64,000 nucleotides of DNA. Origin: Calliopum simillimum (taxonomy: Eukaryota > Arthropoda > Insecta > Diptera > Lauxaniidae). Location: NCBI GenBank assembly GCA_951812925.1, contig OX638369.1, positions 17,327,329-17,391,328 of the forward strand. Direction: 5' to 3'. A program made the translations under genes and the position numbers. The notes under the pieces were generated by a model, which ran no database searches, had not been told where the DNA came from, and saw nothing but the letters and a program-made list of their open reading frames with translations. Positions 9,922-22,172 of the stretch are shown here, in pieces; within the stretch, counting starts at the first letter, position 1; each line of letters opens with the position of its first letter.

Positions 9922-12900
9922 CTACTCAACATTTTGAAACAGCTCCATTTGAATTGTACAAAATCCTTTTGCAGATAATTCAGCTTCTTTTTGAGCACGT
10001 ACAATAACTAGGAGTAAAAGTTTTTTATAAATTGCTGAACCATTATACCATTCACTCTTATAGGCCGCATTAGCGATTTCAGTGCTCTATAAATATATGA
10101 ACGTATTGTGTAATTACATATTATATAAATTTTAATACTTTTTAGTAAGAATAATTCTTAATTAGGTATATACCGTTGTTTTCAATTTTTGTCCAGAACT
10201 GCAAAGTAGATAGAATTCCCCAATAGTTGTCAAAAGAAAAAGTCCCCACAAATATAATGAAGATCCATCAAGTTCCTCAACTGTCAACTGAATTGCATTG
10301 ACAACCATAAGACCACTAGTTATTAATATAGTACATGCTAGTGAAGTTCCGAAAATTTCATTGATATCATTTTGTAAGCTGTAAGGAAAGAGAAGATATT
10401 TATACATGTATGTCTCTGTCTAAAAATTAGCACTTCCAACTATGGCACAATTACATAGTTAAAACTTGCCAATAATCCGGAATACAACAATTTAGAAGTA
10501 TATTTTTCTAGAACTATTTATTTGTTCAACAAATGTTTCTAAATATAGTATGTAAAAATGCTTCTTAGGATAAAACTGCACAAAAATTAATGTGGATAAA
10601 TATTTTTGAGCTTTTTTATTACGACGAAAAACTTTTCTTAAATTAAATTTTTCAAATGTGTTGTTATTGATACAAAAAGGGAATCGACCTCAAAACGATC
10701 TGAGCTCTTCATGCTCTATGCAGTGAGTATGCAATTTTTCATGAATATGACCTCAAATATCTCAAAATCTTAAGTTGTTAGGCCGATTCTGAACTCGGAT
10801 TTGGATTCTATAGTCTATTGATTAGGTCGTTAACATCATGCTAAAAAGAGAGCAAGACGTTCACGGTTTTTTTATAACAGAAATCGGTCAATTGGTCATT
10901 AAAGAAGAAAAAACCGCGGAGTGCTATTAAACTAGAGGGTGGAAATCGTGGAGGAATTGGAGAAAATGCACTCTTAACAGTTTTTTCAAAACATCTAGTG
11001 AACGAAGCAAAATTACGATATTTTTTTTAGAAAACTTTTTGTAGAAATTTAAATTTGCCAACGAAATGGCATAATCAAAAAATTTAAAAATAATTTCTTA
11101 TACCAAAAATTTTTAAACAAAAAGAAAAAAAAAAACGAATTCCTGTGTTTTTTTACTCTTTTGCCTTTGGGTTAGGTATAAATATTAGAGTTATTCACGA
11201 TCTGGAGTAACAAGCTGAGTAACAGGGTAAAAGTGAACTCAGTTACTCTGAATAGTGAGCATACTCAATACTTTGCACTTATATTTGCTTTTTGTTTCTC
11301 AAAATAATTTTAGCTGCCAACAAAAAAAAAATTTTTTTAATTGAATATTTTGCTCTCATTCAAATTTTTATTTTTGATGAACGAAAATTGCCTCTCAATC
11401 ATAAACAAGTTCAAACGTTTCTATAGAAATAGAAATAGTAAAAAAAAGGCAAAAGTGTAAGATTATTTTACACTAGAAAATACCTTGACTAAAAGGGTAA
11501 AAGAGTAACAGAGTAACTTACGTATATTTTGTTGTTGTGGTTGTGCACTATTACCCTGTTACTCTGTTACTCAGGACGTTACTCTAGATCGTGAATACCT
11601 CTATTATTTTATACAAAAAAAATAGATAAAATTTGCTTCAAAATGGTTTATTTAAAAATTTCCTTAACTAAAAACTGACCGAAATATGGCCACTCAAACA
11701 TAGCAATTTTGTTTATGCGATCGGAGAAATGGTTTTTACTCAAAACATAGGCATCTTACGAAAAAAGTGTTTAAAGCAAAAAATGCTTAGATTTGTTTCA
11801 GAATTTTTTGAAACTTTTTTAATATTTTTGACCAGTTTTTGAAAAAATATAAAATGTCCCCAAAAATTATGAGAAAAATAATATGTTTTCTTTGGACGAT
11901 TCTAAGCATTTTATGCCTTGTACACTTTTCTCGGAAGAAGCCTTTGTTTTGAATACAAACCGTTTTTCCGACCGCAAAAACAAAATTGCTATGTTTGAGT
12001 GGCCATATTTCGGTAAATTTTTGACATAAGACATTTTTAAGGAAACCATTTTAAGGAAAATTTTATTTTATTTTTATACAAAACAATATTTACACCCAAA
12101 TAAAGTTATATGCAAAGAGCAAAATAACCCAAGAATTGGTTTTTTTTTTTGCTTTTTTTTTGATTTCTGTTTCAAAATTTTTGGTATAAGAAATTTTTTT
12201 TAAATGTTTGATTTGATTATTTCGAATGCAAATTTAATTTTTTACAAAAAGTTTTCTAAAACTATAGAACTAGAAACTATAAAGGGTGCTTTTTTTCCTT
12301 TCTCTCCGATTTACAGCCTCTTATTTAATAGCACTCCGCTGTTTTTTCATCTTTAATGATAAATTGACCGATTTCTGTGATAAAAAATTTCTTTCAAAAT
12401 GACCTAAACAATAGACTACTACGCAGAAAGTTTTGGAAATTTTGGAAATGCTTGGAAACGAAACTTTGCAGATATGTGTTATTAATTCAAAAATTTTAGT
12501 ACGTACCATTTTTGACCCGTTACACAGTGCTGCGATAGAAGGCATTTGCGTAAAAAATTTTTGTTCAAATTTAAAATTTTTTTATGCCATTCTACAGCAA
12601 ATAGTCCAATTAAGAAATCCCCTGAAAATTATTGAAAACTAGTGTGATTTGTAAGTGCTACAGCTTGTTAAAGTCGAACTTTTTTTCGAAAAAAATACAT
12701 TTAAGAAAATTTGCTAATCGCAGAACTTTTTAAAAATAATTGCTGCTCCTAAAACTCAAAAGCAATTGTTATAAAATAAAATGCATACAAAAGCTTACAT
12801 ACCCATTTATTTTAAGTATTTTTTGTATGCAAATTTTTTGAGCCAAATTAAAGTTATTTTAAAAGATATAAGAAAAAATTTTCAAATATTAAAGACCGGA

Positions 12901-14854
12901 AAATGCTAATTTTCTTTAGAGCAGGAAAAAAAAAAAACGGGACTTGCGGGCATTGTTCTAAAACGTACAGATAGCATAGATTCCATATTTTAAGATAGGA
13001 AAAATTCACAACCCCGTTTTTCCCCGTTTACTTTAAATATTTATCTGAATATCCCGTATTTACGTAAAAATCAATGATTTTATAAAATTTACATCACAAA
13101 ATTTTTTTCAAATGCTTTTCAATTTTTTTAAATTTGATTTTTTTTTTACAGCATACTTTTATATGTCAAAAACACTTTGAACTATTAAAATTTTAATATG
13201 GTTTTTTACAGCCCAAAAGCATGCACAAACATTTTTTCCAGTTAATTTTCGTGGTTTTATTTATTTGAATATCTTTTTATCTATTCATCTATTCATTTGA
13301 AAATAAATTGCATTTCTGAAAACAACGTAAAACAATGTATCAGTATGGTAAATCTTATTGAAATCGAATCAAAACTGTGGAAATGCCGTTCCGTTGTATG
13401 GAGTGACAGCACTGTGCGTTAAGTTAAAATTTTTCTCTGAATTGTTCTAGAGTGAACATAAAAACTGAATTTCCAAAAACTGTTCTATTTGACCTATAGT
13501 GCAGCGGGTTAAATATGAATTTATTGGATACGAAGCAAACTTTATTCCGTAGAAAATTCGATCAATATACATGCCCTGCCTGTTGTAGTATAATAATAAA
13601 AAAAAGTATTGTAGTTTTTTTGTGACCTCTACTGTGTTATAGCAAGAAACGCAAATGCAAAACTTAGAGCAAAAAGGGTTGGTGTCATTACTAGTGAAAA
13701 AAAAAACCTGCTAGAATCATGGAGAAAATTGTTTTGTAATGCTATATTGTTGTATTGTTTTGTGCTGCATAAAGTTGAAAATTTCAACTTGAAATGTACT
13801 CGATATAAGCTGCTATGGTATTTCAAACCAGTTCAGTGTTGTTTTGATTGCAGTGCATTAAATTTTAAGTATTGGATATCGACTAAAATGTGTTAACCCA
13901 ATGAATGTGCAATTATAGAAAAATTAACAGTTGTGAAGGCTTTTAGAAAACTGAAATTTGTTGTGGCCTTGGACCCTTTTGGGAATTTTTTCAAAAACTT
14001 TAAAAAATTTAAAGAATTAATTTTCTGACGTACCTTAACATCAACTTATGTTTTTCCACCAAGCTCGCCAGGAATTTACAATCCTTCTTTTCATTATTTT
14101 CTGCTGGCTTATAGTTCTCCAAAGAGTTAACTATATACTGACATTGCATGCAAATCTGCGCAATAAAGCATATTATCCAAGTATCCGTAACCAATACACT
14201 ATTGACGGTTATGACAGCGTTAATTAACTCCAAAGCATAAGTCAAAATATAAATGGGTACATGCTGATAATCATAAAAGTGGTCGATCGGATAAGGTTTC
14301 ATATATTGTAGTTCAACTTCATCGGTCGGTTTTGTAAAACGATCATAGGCATATCTTATCCATGTTTCGAAAAATGATGCAAACATTATAAACCAACAAG
14401 TTATCAGATTAATACAAAGCCATTTAGGCTTTCCAGATATAGCATAATGCTGATTGACTTGAAAAGCCTGCTTATCTTCGATTGTTTTCGGATAGTTTTC
14501 CTTTAGTGTATTGTAGATTTTACGTACACGTTCCAAATTCAATATTAATGTTAAAAATTTAATATTGGAATCAAGTGCATAAGTTATAAAGACTCCAACA
14601 CGAAATATTTTCAAAATATCACGTTCGAGTATATGTCGATAGAGCTGGAGCAATAGGTTAGCACGACAATACAGATGTATCCCAATCATAAAAGTCAAAA
14701 GTGCACGAAAGAATTTACTTAATTTTTTATATCTCTGTTGTACATCAATGCAGAGGGTGAAACTTATGCTGTTGGCAATTACGAAGAAATCATTAAATTC
14801 TCTAAATTCCTTAAATTTTTTGACTTTCACTTTAGAGTTTTTAAAGAAGTTCAT
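9922..14854 (-). CDS. Insect odorant receptor, three exons
   Basis: Olfactory receptor of the insect 7-transmembrane OR family, which forms ligand-gated cation channels with Orco in antennal neuron membranes. Exons (minus): 14854-14034, 10378-10174, 10086-9922; spliced length 396 codons, within the usual OR range. The first ATG (14854, MNFFKNSKVK) is chosen over an upstream in-frame TTG. Donor AAG|GTACGT and acceptor CTTTCCTTACAG join in phase 2 to give ...LMLS-LQNDINEIFG, the typical OR motif before TM6. Exon 3 gives STEIANAAYKSEWYN and GFCTIQMELFQ, typical of OR C-termini. The last stop comes soon after, so a further C-terminal exon or decay is possible. Intron 1 (3.66 kb) is filled with nested foldback elements. 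The ortholog is not recognised. Confidence 0.85.
11192..11596. mobile_element. TIR element with ATTCACGATC ends and GAGTAACAG iterations
   Basis: The left end starts ATTCACGATCTGGAGTAAC and the right end is its inverted copy (GTTACTCTAGATCGTGAAT). Homology spans ~45 bp, including several GAGTAACAGRGTAA iterations. About 405 bp, non-coding. It lies in the centre of the larger foldback. Confidence 0.7.
11630..12070. mobile_element. Foldback element of the GAAATATGGCCACTC family
   Basis: Two ~170-bp arms carry ACCGAAATATGGCCACTCAA, TAGCAATTTTGTT and AAAAGTGT...GCATAAAATGCTTAG in opposite orientations. Related, diverged sequence occurs at 26010-26363, 56915-57070 and 57905-58265, so this is a dispersed family. 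Non-coding. Confidence 0.65.
12430..14005. other. Rest of odorant receptor intron 1
   Basis: AT-rich sequence with long A/T runs and no ORF that looks like a protein. I recognise no element boundary here. Confidence 0.5.
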
Positions 14855-14930
14855 TTTCAATAGTTAGCTCAAAAGGATTGAATGCAATTGAATTTAATGA
14901 GAACTGTGCTGTAATGTGGCGTTATTGGCA

Positions 14931-14937
14931 TTTTATA
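14931..14937 (-). promoter_or_regulatory. Possible TATA box of the odorant receptor gene
   Basis: The minus strand reads TATAAAA about 77 bp upstream of the ATG, followed about 30 bp later by CACAGTTC, an initiator-like sequence. Spacing fits a core promoter, but AT-rich DNA yields such matches by chance. Confidence 0.35.
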
Positions 14938-14939
14938 TG

Positions 14940-16250
14940 GAATTGGCAAGTTTACTTTGCTTTGTTCTACGTGAAACACTGTGTGTTGTTTCAAGGTTTG
15001 CGGTTGCATTTATATTCTTAATAAGATGTCACAAATTAAAGACTTTCCATTGTTGGATTATTATCCAGCACAAACATCAAAGGCATGTTAATTAGATGGT
15101 AGAATTTAAAAATTAATAAATAGATTGTAAGTATACCTTTATTATTAAGTTTGTAATCAATTTAAGTTATTATCCATTGTTGCAGACATACATATATACA
15201 AATTTTAAGGTGTAACATCCTTTTGTTGCCCAGATTGAGAATTACTGTTGCATATGCACATTAAAGTGGGTCGCCAAAAATAAATTTTCAGGTAACCAGG
15301 TAACGTATGTATATTCTTTCCTGACGTACTGTTAGACTTTTCACAAAACATTTTGACTTTAGTGATATTTTAATAAGTTTAAAATTTTTTGGGCCAAAAA
15401 CACAATATTTGTATGGAAAACTACATAATACATATAAGGCAAAAAATAAAAAAAATTAGAAAAGAAGTACATAAAAAATGATTTGCATCAAAAGTTTTTG
15501 TAAATTCTCAGGACATTGAATTTAGAAATTTACAAATTCATCTTATGCCCCAGGCAGACGACACACAGTGGGGCAGATACTCTCAATTCCTGGCGATAAT
15601 TCAAAAAATTAAATGTTATTTCAGGATATCCTTTTATATTGGTTAAGTACAATATTAACCATCGTACTATTTGCCATTTTTCAGATGACTTGTCACAAAC
15701 CCATTTTATCACTGCAGCACGCTAAACTTTAACTTTGTAGACTGAAATAATTTTTATAAGTTATTTCCATATTAATCAAAGCAGTTTTTTGCTAAAGTTT
15801 ATTAACATTTAATGTTATTTGACCATGGAGCCTTCATTTTCAGGTATGTAACCGCATATAAACATGTTTTTTTCCTTAAAAATGTTAACATATTTAGGAA
15901 GGTAAGTTAAATAAAATGGAGAAGAAAAATTTTACGAAATTAAATAAATAATAGATAATTTAATTAGGTTCCAAGCCTTTCCAAGCATTAGTTATGATTC
16001 AAAAATATTTCGTTTAGTATTGACTTTTAGAAGCGACAAGAAAATTTTGCTCCTTTTTGCTCCTTTAAAATTTACATCGATTTTAAGAACGTAACCTAAA
16101 ATAAAATATTTTTTCTTGCATTGCCGACATTATTCAAAATTTCTAATTTTGTTTTACAAATGGCCTCTAACTTATTATTTATCACTAGACAAGAACTTAT
16201 AAACATTATGTATAGTTCTGGACAGGATAATTTTGAACAGTAATTCGGTT
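14940..16250. other. Intergenic sequence upstream of the odorant receptor
   Basis: No gene recognised. There is a lone MITE end near 15259 (ACATTAAAGTGGGTCGCC, like the ends of the 54733-55576 element). A head-to-head pair of TGCCCC ends at 15545-15576 (GCCCCAGGCAGACGACA) resembles the ends of the 16878-17220 element. Confidence 0.5.
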
Positions 16251-16332
16251 TTTTGTTAAAACATATGGAAAAGAGGACAGGTGGTCATCACGAGCACTTA
16301 AGTAAGAAATTATCTCATTTCAAGTCCCAATA

Positions 16333-16800
16333 TTGGTCAAAATACCTGAAAGCGTGCCTCTTATTTTCCTATCAGAGCTGGCCTTTACTATTCGTAGCAA
16401 TTGTACCAAATTTGCTTCGATTATCTCAGAAAGCACTCTCAGTATAGAGTTTTTAAGATTTTGCTTGTATGGGAGGTACCACGTCCTCTTGTCCGAATAT
16501 GCTAATTTTCCTACCAGAGTTTACTTATACTATTGGTAGCAAGTGTACGAAATTTGGTTTGATTATCTCAGATAGTACCCTCAGTATATTTTGTAAGACT
16601 TTGTTTGTATGGGTGGTACCACGCCCTCTTATCCGAATTCGCAAATTTTCCTACCAGAGTTTACCTATACTATTGGTAGCAAGTGTGGTTTAATTATCTC
16701 AGATAGTACCATCAGCATAGAGTTTTTAAAATTTGGCTTGTATGGGAGGTGCCACGCCCTCTTGTTCAAATTCGACCAAATTTTGTTGAAAGCTTAAGTG
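16333..16800 (+). repeat. Tandem repeat, ~140-bp unit, about three copies
   Basis: Each unit carries GTATGGGAGGTGCCACGCCC, then TCTTGTCCGAAT, TTTTCCTACCAGAGTTTAC, TATTGGTAGCAAGTGT and ATTATCTCAGATAGTACC. Overlapping short ORFs here are by-products of the repetition. The same block, diverged, occurs at 27210-28010 and 57200-57560. Confidence 0.75.
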
Positions 16801-16877
16801 ATCCACCCTTAGTATGTATATGTAATTAGGTTGCAGTGCGTAGCTCCGTTTATTTGATGCCACATATGAGAGCTCCT

Positions 16878-17220
16878 TGCCCCACTGTGCGACAGCTTAA
16901 ATGTAGATTATAGGCGTAATAATTTGAACCTTTTTAGTGCATGATCTTAGGCATTTTTTAAATACATATTTCATAGACATTGACTAAAAGAACATTTCCC
17001 AATTTAGGGGCCAAAAAATTCCAAATCATCAAAAACAAGATTAAGAGTGAGTTAAGCATCAGAAAAGCCGATTAGAATTTTTTCATAACTTAAATTGGGA
17101 AATTTTCTTTTAGTCAATGTCTATGAAATATGTATTTAAAAAATGCCTAAAATCATGCAATAAAAAGTTTTACATTATTGCGTCTGTAATGTGCATTAGA
17201 GCTGCCGTCTGTCTGGGGCA
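16878..17220. mobile_element. Foldback MITE-like element (TTGCCCCA... ends)
   Basis: Long inverted arms (about 16878-17008 and 17091-17220) share TTCATAGACATTGACTAAAA, AACATTTCCCAATTTA and GCATGATCTTAGGC. Ends read TTGCCCCACTG and TGCCCCAGACA. Non-coding. A half copy lies at 55053-55250. Confidence 0.75.
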
Positions 17221-17573
17221 TTACTCATTTGACGAAAAGCCTTAAAATAAGTTACGTTTTTGCTGTTTTTTTTTAAATAATAGCATACTTTCATGCTCTA
17301 CTCAATATCATGCGATATGTTTTGTCGTACAAATTTTACAATGGCATAGCATTCTTTTATGCTTTACGTTGTTTGAAACTTCACAAAAACGTAGAGTACT
17401 TTAAAGCATTTACGGACGCTGTTCGATTAATCGACCATTTTTAAAAAAATATTCAAAATATAGAAAAAACAAAAAAAAAAAAAATGAATAATGAGGATTT
17501 ATAGCAAAAGGTTCAAACTATCGTTTGTAATCCAAAAATCGACACTGATAGGCCCAGGTATAAGTCAAAGTTT

Positions 17574-17936
17574 GTGTTCGATTAATCGAAGGTTGGCCCA
17601 TACCACAAGATCCCATACAAATACGAACAAACGTGGTTGGTGAAAACCATAAAGTTCGTCAGCCGGACGGTATATATCGTCGATACCAGTTAAAATGGGC
17701 AGCCCATAAGCCTCGTGATGCTAAAAAAATATCGTCACTTAGTGGCGAGGGAGGGAAGAAGTGTACATTTTCGTGAATTTTAGCATCATAAGGCATATGG
17801 GCAGCCCACTTTTAACTAATATCAACAATATTTAACTTCCGAATGGCTTTCAACAACCATGTTCGGTCGCATTTCTATCGGATCTTATGGTATGGTGTAA
17901 TGGCCAACGTTCGATTAATCGAACACTTGATTTTTC
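17574..17936. mobile_element. TIR element whose ends contain the palindrome TTCGATTAATCGAA
   Basis: The left end GTGTTCGATTAATCGAAGGT and an inverted right end GTGTTCGATTAATCGAACGT extend into GGCC...CCATACCA...AAGATCC. So each terminus is itself palindromic. About 360 bp, non-coding. Another partial palindrome, TTCGATTAATCGA, lies just outside at 17420. Confidence 0.7.
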
Positions 17937-18039
17937 GACATAACGATAAGACGAGTGGGGTTAAAAATTTTTTGATGACGTATTTGGATTCAGGGGGTGC
18001 CAATTGCTCTAAAAATATACTTTACATCAAAAAATAAAA

Positions 18040-18190
18040 TAATTTTTTTTTTGCCTTATGTAGCCAAACAAAAAAGTTTTAAATACAAATAAAGGGTTTT
18101 TGGCACAAAATAAATTCTAGCCTTATAAAAGTTTTTACTAGAGTCAAAATATTTCTGGAAAAATCTAACAATAAGCCAATACTAAAAACT
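18040..18190 (+). repeat. Fragment of dispersed repeat shared with 55370-55500
   Basis: Contains TTATGTAGCCAAACAAAAAA, ACAAAATAAATTCTAGC, TTTTTACTAGAGTCAAAA and TCTAACAATAAGCCAA. All reappear in order, diverged, near 55375-55500 inside the 54733-55576 foldback element. It is a solo fragment. Confidence 0.6.
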
Positions 18191-18199
18191 GGTTAACTT

Positions 18200-19030
18200 C
18201 TTTATAATTATTTTTTGGGATAAGTAAGTGGCATATGATATTTTTCTTGGCTTGGTAAACAATCAACCAGAGTACTCTAAAACTGCACCATTGCGTGGTT
18301 ATAAAGGAAAAATAAGTTTGAAAAATTTGTAAATGTAAATTTGAATTTCCAAAAATCTAAAAATTTAATTAGAACTAGAAAATTGGAGTTACCTAGTTAT
18401 AGCGTTGAGATGACGATAAGCAGCTGTTAACTGAAATTTTATTTTTGTGACTCACTTAAATGTACATATAATTTGGGTAATGTACAATACTTACATAAAT
18501 ATAATATTACTTTGTATGTTATAAGAATAACCTCTTATTTTAATATAAAGTGTAGATATAAACCCAGTAGGAGAAAGAGCGGTCTAATAGGTATGATATT
18601 AGGCCTTCTTTGAGTGATAGTACACATGCTGTCTTCTCTGCTTTCTTCCTTTCTTTTTTACACATCTTGTCATTGGGCGCCAAGGCATACTTCTACGAAA
18701 AAGCCAGCAATGCATGCCTCAACGATCGTTTCTTATATGAAAGGACATCGTTAGAGGATTTGTATTAAAGAAAATGTCAAGCTTTCTAATAGGTCTTTTT
18801 TTGGAAGGCATCGGAGCATATTTAAAAGCTCTTATGAAAGGCAAGAAACAAGGCATTGTACATGCTTCGATTGACAGTTAGTTAATTTTCTAGAGATAAA
18901 TTCTTATGTATGTAAGTATTATGTTTTCTTAGTTCTTTTATTCGAAAATAACATAGAGTGCATGTGTTTTAATTATACTTGGAATATTTTTATTAATTTG
19001 GTTTATTCGTTGCCAATCAACTGAAGAAAC
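18200..19030. other. Intergenic stretch, no gene recognised
   Basis: AT-rich, with no ORF of protein-like composition and no inverted repeat that I could pair. Confidence 0.4.
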
Positions 19031-19039
19031 CAAAACAGG

Positions 19040-19414
19040 GTGCTTAGAATATATCGCGCAGCATGGAACTTAAGCAAAGAATTTAAAAAAAAATGTATCT
19101 CCCTTACTTTCGGAAAGTCACGAATTAACACACCTACAGTGTATTATCTGTTTGCGCTGCCACTGTTCTTGAAAAATTACCAAAGCCAAGACAGATCGTT
19201 CTCATCACTAGTAGGCTTCGCTACACTCAACCTTGATCGACCAAAGTACTCGGTCTGCAGAGACTTTGTTCCAATTTCAACACATACATCCCTGTTCTAT
19301 GATCCGTGTGGTTTCAATTACTTCTCATTGAGAAGGCTTTTGATGAAAATGGTGACTTATACGATGAAATTTATTCGAATATTTTTTGCGGAGGATAACA
19401 AGCTCTACAAATAA
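19040..19414 (+). CDS. Uncharacterised ORF, 124 codons
   Basis: The only ORF over 100 codons in the 15-22 kb intergenic region. The translation starts MLRIYRAAWNLSKEFKKKCI and is rich in aromatic and basic residues, with a possible hydrophobic stretch VYYLFALPLFL. I recognise no family, motif or signal peptide, and no neighbour suggests a role. It may be a chance ORF, or an exon or TE remnant. Confidence 0.15.
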   Translation: MLRIYRAAWNLSKEFKKKCISLTFGKSRINTPTVYYLFALPLFLKNYQSQDRSFSSLVGFATLNLDRPKYSVCRDFVPISTHTSLFYDPCGFNYFSLRRLLMKMVTYTMKFIRIFFAEDNKLYK

Positions 19415-21005
19415 TGTTGATTTGCATTAATAAAAAAGTGATCGTTTAGGAAATAATCTTAAAAAACTGCGAAAAGTCGAAAAATTCTTTGTCAACGATT
19501 TAGGAGCCTGCACAAGAAATCTTGAAATATAGTGTAATTTTTTTTACTCTGAACTAAATTATTTGATCCAAAAAAATTAAAATTCAAACCTTCACTGTAT
19601 ACTGATTTCATTTTGACACTGAAGTATACTGTCTTGTTTTATCAGTGTTAAAAAAAAACTTGATTCTAACAAATAATTTAGTGTACTGTATTTTATACAA
19701 ATAAATCTTTCAGGTCAGTGTAAAATGTGATTATGGAATGGTAGCACTTCCAAGTTGCAGCGCATTTGGAAGCCAGGATTGTAGAAGTTTTCATGCATTC
19801 AAGCTTAAGAGAGAGAGATAGGGAGAAGAGTGCGAAGAACTACTTTGTAGTGTACACTACAACTATAGTATATGCACGGAACTGAACTGAATCAAATCAA
19901 ATAAGACAGGTCGGTGCAGTATTTGTTTTTTTTCTTTCATATCCGAGTACGGTTAAGATTAGTATTTGCAAGAGACACTAATCTGAAGTATTTGATAAAT
20001 AAAAAGCGGTTACAAGACATTACGTATCTTGTAACGAAATGTCTTAATTGAATCAAAACTTTTTGTGTAGTTTTTTTTAATGTTGTTGTAATTGTATATG
20101 GAATTTTTGCCCACACTTTATGGCCTAGAAACAATTATGTTTCATTTTATTGAATCATCCTAATGAATGTATAGAAGATTTATGTCTCGGAAACTTTTTG
20201 TTGATTTAGTTTTATCTTTCATATTGTAGATGTCTTATGTGTTTTTTACTTAGTATATGTTTTGATAATAAAACAAAAATATTAAAAAAAAAAAACCAAA
20301 AAACAAAAAAAAAAAAACAATAAAAAATTAATTAATTATAAAATATTACCGCATATTCATAGGTGCTTTGTGTGCTTTAATTAAATGTACATACATACTC
20401 GTACACAGAGAAAAGAGTATGTTCTTCAAATAAATGTACCTATTTGGTTAACATATTTCGGCAGTTATACAACATTGCTCTTAATTGGATGTTAAGTGGC
20501 TGTTTATTAGGACAACTATGATATATATTTACTTCAAGAAATTTAGTTAACCCAATAAAATGTTTAAATACATACTATAATGGTCTTCTTATTATTTCAT
20601 TGCAATTTATATTAATATTATGATATGATTCTGAACAGATGGTAATGAAATTTTGTCTTTAAATTCGCACTTTTAAATGGTTCGATCCAAGCTCGTGATT
20701 TGTTTTTAATTTTATTTACTCCTACTTTATTTAAATCTTCATCCTCTTTTTATAAAAAAGCTACTTATAAATTTAGTGTTATTATAAGTATTTACTTTAC
20801 AGTTTTCAAAATCAATCAATCTCATTATCTTCACACCTCGTTTAAACTTGGTTTTACATCGATGTCGTCCCACTCCAGGTTTTTTTATGCAAATTTGTTC
20901 GCTTGGGTCCAAGTATACAGAAAATCGATTTTTCAGTTACAAAATGGTCTGTCTACACATTGTTTTTGTATCAAAAAAAAAAAGGTTTGACAAAAATTAA
21001 CTGAA
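19415..21005. other. Intergenic stretch with A-rich and MITE-end fragments
   Basis: Holds an A-rich block near 20275-20340. A sequence at 20404-20427 (CACAGAGAAAAGAGTATGTT) matches the ends of the composite element at 34517-37596. No gene recognised. Confidence 0.45.
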
Positions 21006-21009
21006 ATAG

Positions 21010-21910
21010 GTAGAGTAATTTAGGGTAATGTGGACTATGCGGGTAATCTGGTGCACCCTTTTATTTCTCATATTAAAGACTGCACAACAATTCTGGTTAT
21101 TTGTGCACAATAAAAAGCGAAAAACATATTCTTTACGCTCTTTGGCTTTTCTATAATGCTAATTATTCGTGTGAAATTCTTAGCATATGCTCTGAGGTCA
21201 AGTTGACTTATTTGTAGTACTTGGTGAATAACTAAGTTACTTCCTCAGTACTCAGTTTTCTAAAATTCAAATAACTCTAATGCAATTGTGGATCTATTAT
21301 TCAACGAAAAAATGCATTAGCAAGTCTGATTTTACATTTCTTTTATATAATCAATGATTATTTCAAAAACGTGATGTATTCGGGTAATGTGGACTACCCC
21401 ATATTATATACCGTATATCAACTTTGACTACTATTACACCTTAAAAAGCTAATTGCATGTGTAGGATACCCGAGTTTGAGTAATGTGGAGTACTATTTGA
21501 CGTATGATTCGATAACCCTTCTTACTTATTCACATGTTAGTATGAATTTGGTTTATCTTACCAGAAAATATTATTTAATAAGAATATAAAACTATTTCAA
21601 AGCAAATATAATCTTAAAAATAACTACATGACTTTTAGTCAACAAAATTTGTGAATAACGGTACTTCTTTAGGAAATGGGCATGGTGAGCCACATTACCC
21701 GACACTTTTCTTTTTCAGCTATTTTTAGGCACTTTCAATTTAACTGGCCTCACGCTTGAAAATATTAATATTTTAGTATACAAATTATCAAATAGTAAAA
21801 ACAATAGAATAACTAATACAAAAAAATTGACCAAGCTTACCTACTACCATTACTTTGGTAGAAATTGGTAAAAAAGAAAAAGGCAACCACATTACCCTAA
21901 ATTACTCTAC
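21010..21910. mobile_element. 901-bp TIR element with iterated GGGTAATGTGGACTA
   Basis: A perfect 24-bp inverted repeat bounds it, starting GTAGAGTAATTTAGGGTAAT. The motif GGGTAATGTGG recurs inside near 21023, 21381 and (inverted) 21690 and 21887, with a diverged copy near 21477. No ORF for a transposase is seen, so it would be non-autonomous. Confidence 0.8.
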
Positions 21911-22172
21911 TGAGCAAACAGTTAGTTTTCCCGCTTATTTGTTGATTCAAAAATTGTACTTTCGAAAATTCTAGCTGATTGCGTTAACGAGGTATTCAGG
22001 CATGTTCTAAATTCCGATTTCGATCGGAATCGGAATGGAATCAATCTTAAGGTACGTATACTCTATGTTTCGAAAAACAAAATCGGGTCAAAATTTTATA
22101 GCAATGAATAAAATTGGCTACTGATTTCAAACCGACTTACTGAAATGTAATTTCGATATGGTGTTCAATATA

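Larger units (their letters stand above)
10801..12425. mobile_element. Large foldback element in odorant receptor intron 1
   Basis: Outer arms near 10803-11190 and 12065-12425 are inverted copies. For example GAAATCGGTCAATT...GGAGTGCTATTAAA in the left arm reappears inverted near 12330-12380, as does TAGTCTATTG near both ends. The arms are diverged. Two further inverted-repeat elements sit between them (11192-11596 and 11630-12070), so the locus is nested. No coding sequence recognised. Confidence 0.65.

Noticed and set aside
16253..16797. Four overlapping ORFs with similar peptides
   Set aside because: They are frames of a non-coding ~140-bp tandem repeat.
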